Shown here: positions 26,501-35,908 of the stretch, piece by piece
Position numbering within the stretch: the stretch's first letter is position 1
Layout of the letters: each line of letters begins with the position of its first letter
From: Eopsaltria australis
Lineage: Eukaryota; Chordata; Aves; Passeriformes; Petroicidae
Length of the DNA: 64,000 nucleotides
Reading direction: 5' to 3'
Assembly (NCBI GenBank): GCA_034509425.1
Contig: JAVTVJ010000292.1
Span: 62,001-126,000 of the forward strand
The notes under the pieces: generated by a model
Databases searched by the model: none
Told to the model about the DNA's origin: nothing
The model's input: only the letters and a program-made list of their open reading frames with translations
Program-made: the position numbers and the translations under genes

Positions 26501-28908
26501 AGTGCATGCCCAGGGGCCGTGGTGGGCTGCCCACGGTGAGGGACCCAGGCTGGAAAGGGGTTGGAGGTGCATACCCTGCCATCTGAGAGGGAGAGAGGAG
26601 ATCAAGGGTCTGAGCCTTCCCCTCTGAGCACCCCACAGGGGTCAGCCAGCTCTGTGCTGGCTTCTGGCTCCCATCCCTCTGGCAAAGTGCTACCCCCCCA
26701 GATACCGCCACTCTCCCAATCCCCTGCAGGGCCACCTCAGTGGGGCCATGGCAGTGGCTCAAAGCCCATCACATTACCTGGTTGGGAGTGAAGAGTGCAG
26801 GGGGTCTGCAAGCTGGCGGAAAGGATCGAGGAGAGCATGGGGAGCGAGGAGACACCAGGGGTGCCTGCTGCAGAGCAGGAGACAGGAGGTGCCACTCAGA
26901 CCAGCCCGTCCTTGAGGCTGCAACTCTAGGGAGGGGAGGCAGAGAAAGAAGGGAGGCAGGAACACCCCCAAACTTCTTACCTGCTGGAGAAAGCACTGCG
27001 GGAAAGGCTTGGGAGACATCAGTCTCAAGTCAGGGCGCTTGAGCCGGGGAGAGCCCCCATAGCCCCTTTGCACAGGGGAATCAAGGAAGTTGAGGGCCAT
27101 CTTGGTGGATGGTGGAGGTTTCTCCAGGACCTGGAGGATGGCTTTATCCTGCAGGGAGAAGGCAGCAGCAGGTGGGAACAGGGCACAGCTGGGAACAGTT
27201 TAGTTCCCTCATCAACAGTCAGCTCACTAAAACCTTTGGTCATTGCTCAACCCAGACCATGCACCAGCTGGGCTCCCACCCTGGTACTGTGGAGCAGCTG
27301 AGGACCCATGGGAACATCCAGCATGGGAGTCCCAGTCCCCCCAAACTCAACAACTTTGCCTTCAAACCCAGGCTCTGCTTTGGGTGGGCACCCACAGCCT
27401 TGGCACTCAAGACACATCTGTGCACCTCCAGAGCTGTTTGGAGATGCCCTAGGTGTCCCAGATTCCCTGTGTGACCCTTGTCCATGAGTAGTGGAGAGCC
27501 CTTAGCCACTCCCTGAAGGCCTGGCTGGGGGTACCCACCTCCAGCATGAGGTGGCGCAGGACACTGCTAGGGCAGGAGCCCCACACTGTGGGATCCATTG
27601 CCGGCTGGAAAACAGGGAGATGTTGGCATAAGGCTAGTCAACAGGAAGAGAGGGCAGGGGACACCACAGGGACCACCCAGCCTCATCACCAGATGGGTGG
27701 GGACATTTTTACCATGTCCTCCTTGCTAAACTCTTCCCAGGAAGTACCAATCCTGCTGTCCAGCACCGCCGAGTCCTGGCTCTGCAAGGAAAGGGGAGTT
27801 AAAGGTCTGCCTCCCTCCCCCAGTGCCCTCTGTGGGGCAGGACCCACAGGTGTGGGGATGGAGGGGGGAGCAGCAGGACCCCCTGTCTGCTCACACATCA
27901 CCTCCAGCGTGGGTTTGCTCCGTACAGCTCTCATCACTGCTGGGTCTCCCAGTTCACTGGGCTCCTCAAAGCACTCTTGATCTTCCTCCTGTTCCTCAGT
28001 CCCCATCTCTCTACCTCCTCCTCCAACTGAGAGTTAACCTCCTCCACCTCCTCTATCCCACCTTCCTCCTGGGGCTCTCCCAGCTCCTCCAGCTGCTCGG
28101 CTGTTCTTCCAGTTGCCTTTGCCAGTGCTTTGGCCACCTCAGGTAGCAGCAGGAGTTTTTGGACATCCTCTTCTGTGGAATCTCGGTCTTGGAGGGGGGA
28201 AGTAGTGCACAGCAGGGTGGGTGAATGCCTGGGCAGTGCCCACCAGGGTGTCTGCCCCCCCAGGTGTTGGCAGGTCTCTCCAACACCAGGGCTCCCCTGA
28301 GGTCTTACCTAACCCAAAAGTCATCTCGTTGTACAGGTCAAGCTCCTCATCCTCCTCAGCCATCTCTTCCAGCAGAAGCGCATCTTCCACCAGCAGGAAA
28401 TCCTCGAGAATCTGGATTTGGAAGCAGCAGATTCCTCGCTAACAGAGAGGTAACCCTAACACGCTTCCAAAGTGGGGGGGGGGGAAACCTAACCTCCCCC
28501 TCACTCTACTGCTGGTGCCAGGCAGCCCACAGGGCTCACAGCTGGCAAAGAGAAAAGCAGGAGCCAGCGGCACTGCCACCGAGGACGGGACTCGCAGGCT
28601 CAGCCTACAGAAGCTGCCGGCACCAGCGAATGCCGGCACGGAACGGCATCAGTGCGGCTGGGCTGAGATACCACTAGGCTTCAGAGTGAACACCCGCTAC
28701 GAGGGCATGAGCGGCACGCGAGAACAAGGCAGGGAAGAGCATCCCACCAGCACCTCCAGGGCAGCGTCTGCTCCGAGACCGACCGTTCCGGGGAGCGCCA
28801 GCCCCGGAGAACGAGCCCGCGGAGGGAGCGGGACGCCGGGAGGCGGCAGCGGGCAGGGGGTAGCGGAGTAGGGTAGGCACTCACAATGCGCTCGCCGCCC
28901 TCCGCCAT
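23552..28908 (-). CDS. PATL2: PAT1 homolog 2 (Pat1a/P100), oocyte mRNP protein
   Basis: Nineteen exons on the minus strand: 28885-28908, 28309-28411, 27902-28187, 27713-27781, 27539-27604, 26981-27148, 26778-26867, 26428-26582, 26233-26310, 26023-26161, 25794-25908, 25623-25720, 25282-25326, 24985-25127, 24580-24739, 24201-24341, 24026-24123, 23795-23947, 23552-23591. About 710-725 residues. The acidic N-terminus has the Pat1 motif [11 protein letters not shown]; a proline-rich middle follows; then [32 protein letters not shown] and the helical C-terminal domain with [14 protein letters not shown] and [15 protein letters not shown]. Pat1 proteins link mRNA to decapping and repression; the Pat1a form is oocyte-specific and joins CPEB particles. 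The full N-terminus is longer than annotated human PATL2. Two oddities: a GC donor after exon 24580-24739, and a frame change inside 27902-28187. PATL2 next to B2M matches mammals. Confidence 0.92.
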
Positions 28909-29160
28909 CCCACGGTGCCACCGCCTCCTTCTCCTCCTCCCACTCACCCACCCTCCGCCCGTCCCGGGTCCCTCGTCCCTCTACGGGGCCACACTGCCCC
29001 CACCGCCCCTTTTATGGGCCGCCCTTGCCGCCCCGGCATGCGCCTGCCGTACAGCATGGCGGCTCCCAGCGGCGTCCTGCGCCTGCGCTCTCGCCCCGCC
29101 GTGCCCCCGCACGAGGAGCCCCCGGGACCGAGGGAGGAGTCAGGATGAAGAGGTTTAGTG
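28440..29160 (-). promoter_or_regulatory. PATL2 CpG-rich promoter region
   Basis: CpG-dense sequence flanks the PATL2 start exon (28885-28908) and extends from intron 1 to about 29160. GC-rich blocks and CTCCTCC runs are present, with no TATA box in the expected place. PATL2 and B2M are divergent, but their start codons are 2.4 kb apart, so they do not share a compact bidirectional promoter. Confidence 0.5.
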
Positions 29161-30459
29161 ACCCCCACCTGCGGCTCTCGGGGCACAGAACACCCCAGCC
29201 CGGCTTTCCCCATTGTTCGCCTTACTCCTTGACTGCCGTGGTGTTCTTAGAGCTGATACCGTTCTGAGGAGTTATGGAAAACTGGTGGGATTTGGTCTGT
29301 CAGGATTGTATGCTCTGGTAGGTAACACCGGGCACAGGTGTCAACACTAACACTGCAAATCTCTGCATCCCACAAAGCATAGTGAGTTGCCCTTATCCCT
29401 CTGAATGCCAGGAGCATCTTGGTCATATCACCCACTCCCAAATAATTCTCCCAATATTCTGCTAATAAAACCAGAAATGTCCCAAAAGTGGAAGATTTGG
29501 CTACTCTAAACAAATCATTGTGGCTTTTTATAAACATCGTGTGGAAGAGTTGTGCTTCTCTTTACAGGGAAATTCTGGCAGGTGGTGTGAGTTACAGTGG
29601 AGTCGCTGCAAGGGATTCACATCCCAAAGGACCAGGAAAGGATCCATGTCCTGCCATCCTCTCCCTGAGCTGAGGGGAGTGTCCTCTTGGGCAGAGCAAG
29701 ATTCACCTGTGGTCAGCTGGACCAGGGTGGTGATTCTCGATGTGGTGACCCTGATAACAACTCTGCCACCCCGATGGAGCGCTCATGGATTATTTCTGCA
29801 GGAGCTCTGAGATCCCTGATAAGGCTCTGGCCACAGCTGCATCTGTTTATCTCACACTGAGAAAAACATTGTGTGTTTTCAGCTGCTTGGCTGGCACCGC
29901 TCACTGGGTAGCCAGCAAACCCAGAAGGAGCTGGGCCAGTGGGAACTGATAACAAGTGTTTTCGGGATTTTCCTTTGCTTGGCCTGCTGCCTTAGGGATG
30001 TTCTCCATACATGCTTTGTTAATTTAATTTCTGTTTTACTGAGTTGCATTAAGAAAACAGGTCCTAAATGGACTTAGTGTTTCGGTACTTACACCATGCT
30101 GCTGTTTTCACCTCACTAACAGTGACTATACTTTCTTTTCCCTTTATTTTCCTTCCAAGCAGCATTACTGAGACACTCGGTGGCATTCTTAGCCTCACTG
30201 GGTTTTGGAGCTCACAGTTCTTCTGGAGGAGGCACCAGAAAACTTGGTTCTTTGGTGTTAGAATCCTCATGTTTTGTGTCAGGGAGTCTGTGCTGTGCTC
30301 GAACAACAGTCAGTTTCTCACCCTGCAGCTGCTGGAATGAGACATTGCACACAGATTTTGAAAGAGGTTCATAAACGAACTTGGATGGCTTGCTCCACCA
30401 CAGGCTGTTGGTGTAATACCGGCCCTGGATGCAAAATCTTCTGCAAGAGGTGGCTTTTG
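29161..30459. other. PATL2-B2M intergenic, AT-richer, nothing recognised
   Basis: Less GC-rich than its surroundings. I see no exon with splice sites, no RNA gene and no clear transposon, though heavily decayed repeats cannot be excluded. Confidence 0.45.
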
Positions 30460-30955
30460 CCCCAGTATAGGCTGGAAAAGCTCTCTGTGACCATCAAGTC
30501 AAATCATTCCTTCAGCACTGCCAAGGCCACCACTAACCAAGGTCCCCAAGTGCCACATCCACAGGGCTTTTAAATCCCTTTAGGGATGGGGACTCCATCA
30601 CTCCCTGGCAGCCTGTGGCAAGGCTGGACAGCCCTTTCAGAGAAGAAATTTTAACCTTTAACCTTTTCTGGTGCTACTTGAAGCTGTTTCCTCTTGTCCT
30701 GACCTTTATTCCCTGGGAGCAGATCACAACCTCAGCTGACTTCCCCCTCCTGTCACGGAGTTGTAGAGAAAGAAGGTCCCCCCGAGCCTCCTTTTCTCCA
30801 GGCTGAGTCCCCTCAGCTGCTTCTGGTGCTCCAGCCCCTTCCCTTCCCCAGCTCCGTTCCATTCCCTGGACACGCTTCAGCTCCTCAATATCGTTGTGAA
30901 GGGCGCAGAACTGATCCCAGGATTTGGGGTGTGGCCTCAGTAGTGCCCAGCACAG
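30460..30955 (-). repeat. CR1 LINE 3' fragment upstream of B2M
   Basis: Reverse-oriented CR1 tail: 'aaggccaccactaaccaagg', 'agggatggggactccatcac', 'ggcagcctgtggcaaggctg', 'ttcctcttgtcctgacc' and 'cttttctccaggctga' follow one another in the standard antisense order. It ends about 150 bp before the B2M interferon-response element. Confidence 0.88.
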
Positions 30956-31106
30956 GAGACGGGCGCTGCCCTGGGCCTGTGGCCACACCGGGGCTGGTTC
31001 AAACCAGGTGCCGTTTCCCACCCGGGCTCACGGCCAGCCGCTGCTGCCCGACGCCCCAGGGTCTCTACCGGGGTCTCCCCCCCCCGCCCCCACCCAGCGC
31101 GGAACT

Positions 31107-31224
31107 GAAAGCGAAAGCGCAGCGCTGGCTCGCACAACCCCGGAGCTCCCGTTCTTCCCGGAGACTGATGACGCGCCAGCCGCTCCGCGCCACGATTGGC
31201 CGTGAGTTCTGTGGGTATAAAAAG
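31107..31224 (+). promoter_or_regulatory. B2M promoter: ISRE, X/Y module and TATA box
   Basis: In order: an interferon-stimulated response element GAAAGCGAAAGC (31107-31118); an X-box-like GGAGACTGATGACG (about 31160-31173), including a cAMP-response-like TGATGACG X2 half; a Y box GATTGGCC (31194-31201); and TATAAAAAG (31216-31224). The start codon is at 31282. This matches the known MHC class I and B2M promoter plan, in which IRF factors act at the ISRE and RFX, CREB/ATF and NF-Y with NLRC5/CIITA act at X and Y. An S box upstream of X is not obvious. Confidence 0.85.
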
Positions 31225-31281
31225 CGGAGCGCGAACGGAGGCGGTACATTCCGGGAAGCGGCGCGGCAGCGAGGAGCGGCG

Positions 31282-32269
31282 ATGGCGCGGGGGGCTCTGG
31301 TGCTCGGCGTGCTGGTGCTGCTGGCGCTGCTTGGCCTGGAGGAGGCCAGTGGTGAGTGCCTGGGGCGGCGCGAAGGGTCCTGTCGGGGGTGAGGGGCTGC
31401 GGGGTCCCGGCAGATCCGGATCACTGTGCCCGGGTGGGTGGGCGAGCGAGCGTTGGCATCGAGGCGATGCCGACCTAAGCCCCGCTTCTCACATGCCCTC
31501 GCCCTTCTCTCCAGAGCCGCCGAAGGTCGAAGTCTACGCCCGTTCACGGGCTAAGGAGGGAGAGCCGAACACCCTCCAGTGCTTCGTCAGTGGCTTTCAC
31601 CCACCCAAGATTGACATCGAACTCCTGAGAAACGGGGAGCCCATTCCCGACGTCAAGTACGGGGACTTGTCCTTCAACGACAAGTGGCAGTTCCAGCGCC
31701 TGGTCCATGCGCCCTTCACCCCTACAAGGGAGGACACCTTCGTTTGCAGGGTGGTGCATTCCACCATGTCGGAGCCACGGACTTACCGATGGGGTATGCT
31801 GTGCCTTCCTCCTGCATGCTGGAGGTCCTTGCTTTATATCCATGCTGTCTCTGATTCCTTTTCCTAGGAAGCAAGGTGTCGTAACGGAGTGGGGTTTGTA
31901 GATCTTGTGTTAGAGATGAAAAATTTACTTGGTTTTGCTGAAAAGGGTGTTACATGTAACTGTGAAGGATTCAGAGGGGACATGCGCTGGTGTTAATCCA
32001 TAGGGATTTGGATGCTGTGTCATCCAGTCTCTGCTTTGGTGAACTTAAGTAGAAGGCGATGGGTCATGCAGTGAATTTCGGCTTTATGTTGTGTGAATAT
32101 AAGGAAGGACACAGCGGTCAGGGCTGATGGTGGTGACCTACAGCTACAACTGAGGGCAGCTCTCTGGTTCCCACACTGGGGCTGTTTCTGGGGGGGGACG
32201 GGATAGGGGGTGCCATTTGCCCCCAAGTCTAACACTCTGCACTTCTTTCCTGCAGAACCAGACTTCTGA
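31282..32269 (+). CDS. B2M: Beta-2-microglobulin, MHC class I light chain
   Basis: Three coding exons, 31282-31351, 31515-31793 and 32256-32269, encode 120 residues. A signal peptide of about 22 residues (hydrophobic core [13 protein letters not shown]) precedes a single C1-type immunoglobulin domain beginning [16 protein letters not shown]. The two disulphide cysteines are in [14 protein letters not shown] and TFVCRVVHS, and the end is TYRWEPDF followed by TGA. The exon plan (signal, domain, last four residues plus untranslated exon) is the standard B2M arrangement. The 3' UTR is interrupted: exon 3 stops at a GT donor at about 32291-32292 and resumes at 33487. The protein pairs noncovalently with class I heavy chains for peptide presentation. 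In birds the gene lies outside the MHC, as here. Confidence 0.98.
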
Positions 32270-33729
32270 GCTGTGTCTGGGATAATCCATGGTGAGTTAT
32301 TCCGATGCTGTGTGCCGTGCTGGTAATGGAAACACAGACTCATTTCTGTAGAGGAGGAGGGTTTGAAAAGCTGAGAAACAGAAGCGACTGCACCCAAAAA
32401 GTAGATCATATTAGTACTGATTTGGGGCACAGAACTCCTCCCACACCCTTTCTGCCCACTATTTTGGTCTGGTTTTGGCCATCCTGTGCCTACGAGTGTC
32501 CTTTGCTCCAAAAAAAGGAGAACTTTGGAGCAAATCTTTCCTGCGTATTGTTGCTGTGTCAGCTAGATACCGCAGCGGGTTGTCGCAGGTCCCCTAAGGC
32601 TTGCTCAGGCTGTTTCCTGTCAGGGGTGGAGGAGGAAGTCACTGTATCTGAGATCCCTGTGCCTCAGATTGGGTTGCAGTGTGGTTAACACTGTGGCGGG
32701 GCGGTTCTATATGGGATCATGAGGCACAAACCAGAAATACTTTTGGGTTTATTCACCGGTGTCTCAGTCTGAGGGCTCCAAGTTTGTCAAACTATCTGCA
32801 TGTAACTGATCTGGATTTAGCAACGGGGAAATTCTAGTTTAACACTTGATAGGGAAAAGAAACTGAATATGTGGCCCAGCTGACGTAACCCTGGTTGAAA
32901 CACCACTTATGTGCCCTGTTAGAGGCTGGATAACGATTAACTGGATAATGATTAACTGTGCCTGGGACAAGCCTTGACAGGACCTTACATGAAATGCCCC
33001 AGTTCCTGGAGAACTCTAAAAAGTTGTATACAGTCACTGCTCTGGTTTTTCGCTCCCCTTTGGGCAGAGGGGGTGCGAACCTGGCCCCAAGGCAGGGTTT
33101 GGAATGTGCTGTGCCCACAGAGCACCATGGCTTCAGTTGGTGGCACACTGGTGAGGGATGACAAGTCTGGCTGGAGGTGGGATGTGGGTGACTTCATTGT
33201 GGTTTGGGAATGAAGATTTACTGAGCTGGCATGGAAAGAGTTGAGAGCAGGAAAAAATCCCTGGGGTGGAGAACAAGGATCCTCTTAACTTGCTGAACTC
33301 TGAACTCCACCAAGAAGGGAACAGAAAAGCAGTTTCTGCAGGATTTTTACCTGAATCTCACTGGAAGGTGGTTCTGCAGGGATGCTGCAATCAGAATGCT
33401 CTGAGGAATCTGGTTTTTAGTCCTGAAATAATTATAGATGAAGGTGTCACCAGACTGACTGATGTCAATCTATTCTCTCCATGCAGGTGTGAGAAATTCT
33501 GCTTGCAAGTCAACATCTTCTCAAGCTTCTGTCCATTCTCCATCATGTCCACAAGTGATGAACTTCCCTTTAGAAATTTGCTAATAAGCCTTGTTAAAAT
33601 TGCCACTTACCCACAGCATCAAGGGAGCTCTGCAGGCTTTTTGAACACACAGCTATAAATGCCCAAATTACTGCTGAAAGAATAATGATAGCTCTTCACT
33701 GCTCCAAATTTTGCAGAATGTTTGTAGTC

Positions 33730-33735
33730 AATAAA
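33730..33735 (+). terminator. B2M polyadenylation signal
   Basis: AATAAA within a terminal untranslated exon that starts after the acceptor 'tctctccatgcag' (exon from 33487). The spacing fits the known separate 3' UTR exon of B2M. Confidence 0.8.
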
Positions 33736-33739
33736 CTTC

Positions 33740-35681
33740 TAGTCCTTAAAATATTTCTTCAGAGTCATTTGACAGTCAAAGCTGATTTCACATGCTCTGA
33801 TGGCCGCTGTGTTGTGGGTGGATATGTAGCCTTGGTGACATGATGGTTGGTCGTGCTTTTTTTTCTCCCACTGAGAAGATGCAAGAGCACTTTTCCATCA
33901 ATAAAAAGAGAATTAAAGATTTTTTTTTTGCTGATGTGGTATCGGCCTGGCTGGAGGCTCCTGTGTGGCTCTGAAGGGAAAGGTACAAGGTTTTAAAAAG
34001 GGATAAAGAACCTTGGGGACAGAGGGTGGGACACAGAAGGAGCAATGTCAGAGAATGGTGCCCACTCCAAGGGGGAGAGCTCCAGCTGATGCATCTTGGA
34101 GTGTGTGGTGTAAACCTGAGCCTGGGGGAAGCAGATGTGTGTGTTGGTGAATTTCAGTTCTGGTTTTCTCTCTGCTCTTGATCCTATGGAGAAGTGCAAT
34201 TGGGGCCAGTCCTCTATTGTACCGTGGGGAATTGGTGACACTACCCAAAACTGATGCTACTCCCATCAGCTCATTTTTATTTTATGAAGAAATCAGAATG
34301 ATTTCTTGAGTATTGGATCAAAATGGATTCAACCAGGATCACATGTATGGGATCAAGGGTTCCTGGTGACTCAGGGCATCCTGTGTCTCTTCTTGGGTGT
34401 ATTAAGATCTGCTGTGATGGTGTCACAGAACACCCACTTAAAATTTTTGAGGGACATTGTCTTGTTCCATACCTATTTTCATTATAACCAAATTTTTTTT
34501 TGTTAGGGATTAGGAAAATCCAGGCTGTTGCAGTTCCAACATCCATGTGGGAGGTTGCTGAGGGGCAGGGCCCTGTGAGGGGGATCCCTTTGGGTTCATC
34601 AGAGGGGCATTCAAGGCAGGACAGGTGGGGCTGTCGTGGCTGGGGGGCTGTGCAGTGCTCATCACTCAGCATGGGACAGCAGGACACAGCACGCAGCTCT
34701 GCTGGCAGCACCAGATGCACTCTGAGGACCAGGCAGCCCCAGCAGTGGTCCCTGTGTGGGAGCAGGTGGCCTGGGAGAGGGGAAAAGATTTCAGCTTCTC
34801 TTTCAGAGACCCCAGTGAAGCAGTACAAACTGCTGTGTGAGCCCAAGGAACTGAGGAACATGTCCTGGCCTCTTCCCATGGCTCGTGAAGGGCCACCAAA
34901 ATGCTTTCCACCACCTCAGCTCCACCTTTCCTATCCTCAAGAGCACTAGAGTAATGGCTGGGTAACTACTCCACCAGGAGAGCTTCATCCTAATGAGGAC
35001 AGGAATGGAGTTGACTGCAGAAACTGAAGACTGTGGAGGCAATGTGAAACGACCTTGTCTCCAAAGGACACATCATCATCTTCCCGCACTGGGGAAGTCT
35101 GCCCTGATTGCATCTGTGGGATTTTTCTGTTCCTACTTAAGAAATATTTTTGTGGCTTACTCAAAAATCCCCTCTCTGTGGGAGAACAACACATGCCCAC
35201 ACCAGAGGCTGATTTTCTTTAACAGCTGGATTTCAGGACCATGTCCAGAAATACCTTCTCTGTTTTATCCAGCATCTTTGGGGTTCTGAGGTACCCGGGA
35301 TGTTACTGCACTGCTGCTGCTGGCAACAGTTCCCAGGGGATGGGGAATCCTGAGGGATATCTTGGGAAGCTTGACGCTTCATTTGTGCTTTATGAAATAC
35401 AAACAATTTTTCTGCAAATTTTTCTGAGTCAGCAAAATGCAAGGGATTTTTTGAGAAAACTTCCAAGAGAACAAGGATCGAGCCCAACTCCTAACTCTGC
35501 ACACGACACCCCAAAACCCCACCCTGTGCCTCAGAGCAGAAGTGTTCAAGTGCCCTTTGAGCTTTGTCAGCCATGAGGAGCTGTTCCAATGCCCGGCCAC
35601 ACTGAAGGGGAAGCACCTTTCCCTAATATCCAGCCTAAAGCTCGCCGACACAGCTCCGGCCGGGTTTTCCCACCACCGCTT
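33740..35681. other. B2M-TERB2 intergenic, no TRIM69
   Basis: About 1.9 kb, AT-richer at its start with short T and A runs (for example near 33920 and 34490). No exon, RNA gene or clear mobile element was recognised. In mammals TRIM69 lies between B2M and TERB2; no RING, B-box or SPRY coding sequence is visible here. Confidence 0.55.
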
Positions 35682-35908
35682 CCCCTCACGGCCGTTCCCG
35701 CCATCCTCTCCCCTCAGAGTCGTTCCCGCCTCCCCCAGCCCCTCAGGGCGGTTCCCGCCATCGTCTCCCCTCACGGCCGTTCCCGCTTCGCCCCAGCCCC
35801 TCACGGCCGTTCCCGCTTCCCCCCAGCCCCTCAGGGCGGTTCCCGCCATCGTCTCCCCTCACGGCCGTTCCCGCTTCCCCCCAGCCCCTCAGAGCCGTTC
35901 CCGCCGCG
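35682..35908 (+). repeat. 8-unit ~28-30 bp repeat forming the TERB2 promoter/5' UTR
   Basis: Eight tandem units each begin 'cccctca', contain a 'cgttcccgc' or 'ggttcccgc' core and end in 'catcgtct' or 'cttccccccag'. The two unit types partly alternate, giving a higher-order period near 58 bp. The last unit runs straight into the TERB2 ATG at 35909. Each unit holds an E2F-like TTCCCGC and, on the other strand, a MYB-type core (GAACGG or AACCG). Confidence 0.92.

Noticed and set aside
30826..31392. 188-codon plus-strand open frame across the B2M start
   Set aside because: It begins in the CR1 fragment and promoter and only becomes the B2M signal peptide at 31282; the TATA box lies inside it, so the upstream part is not translated.
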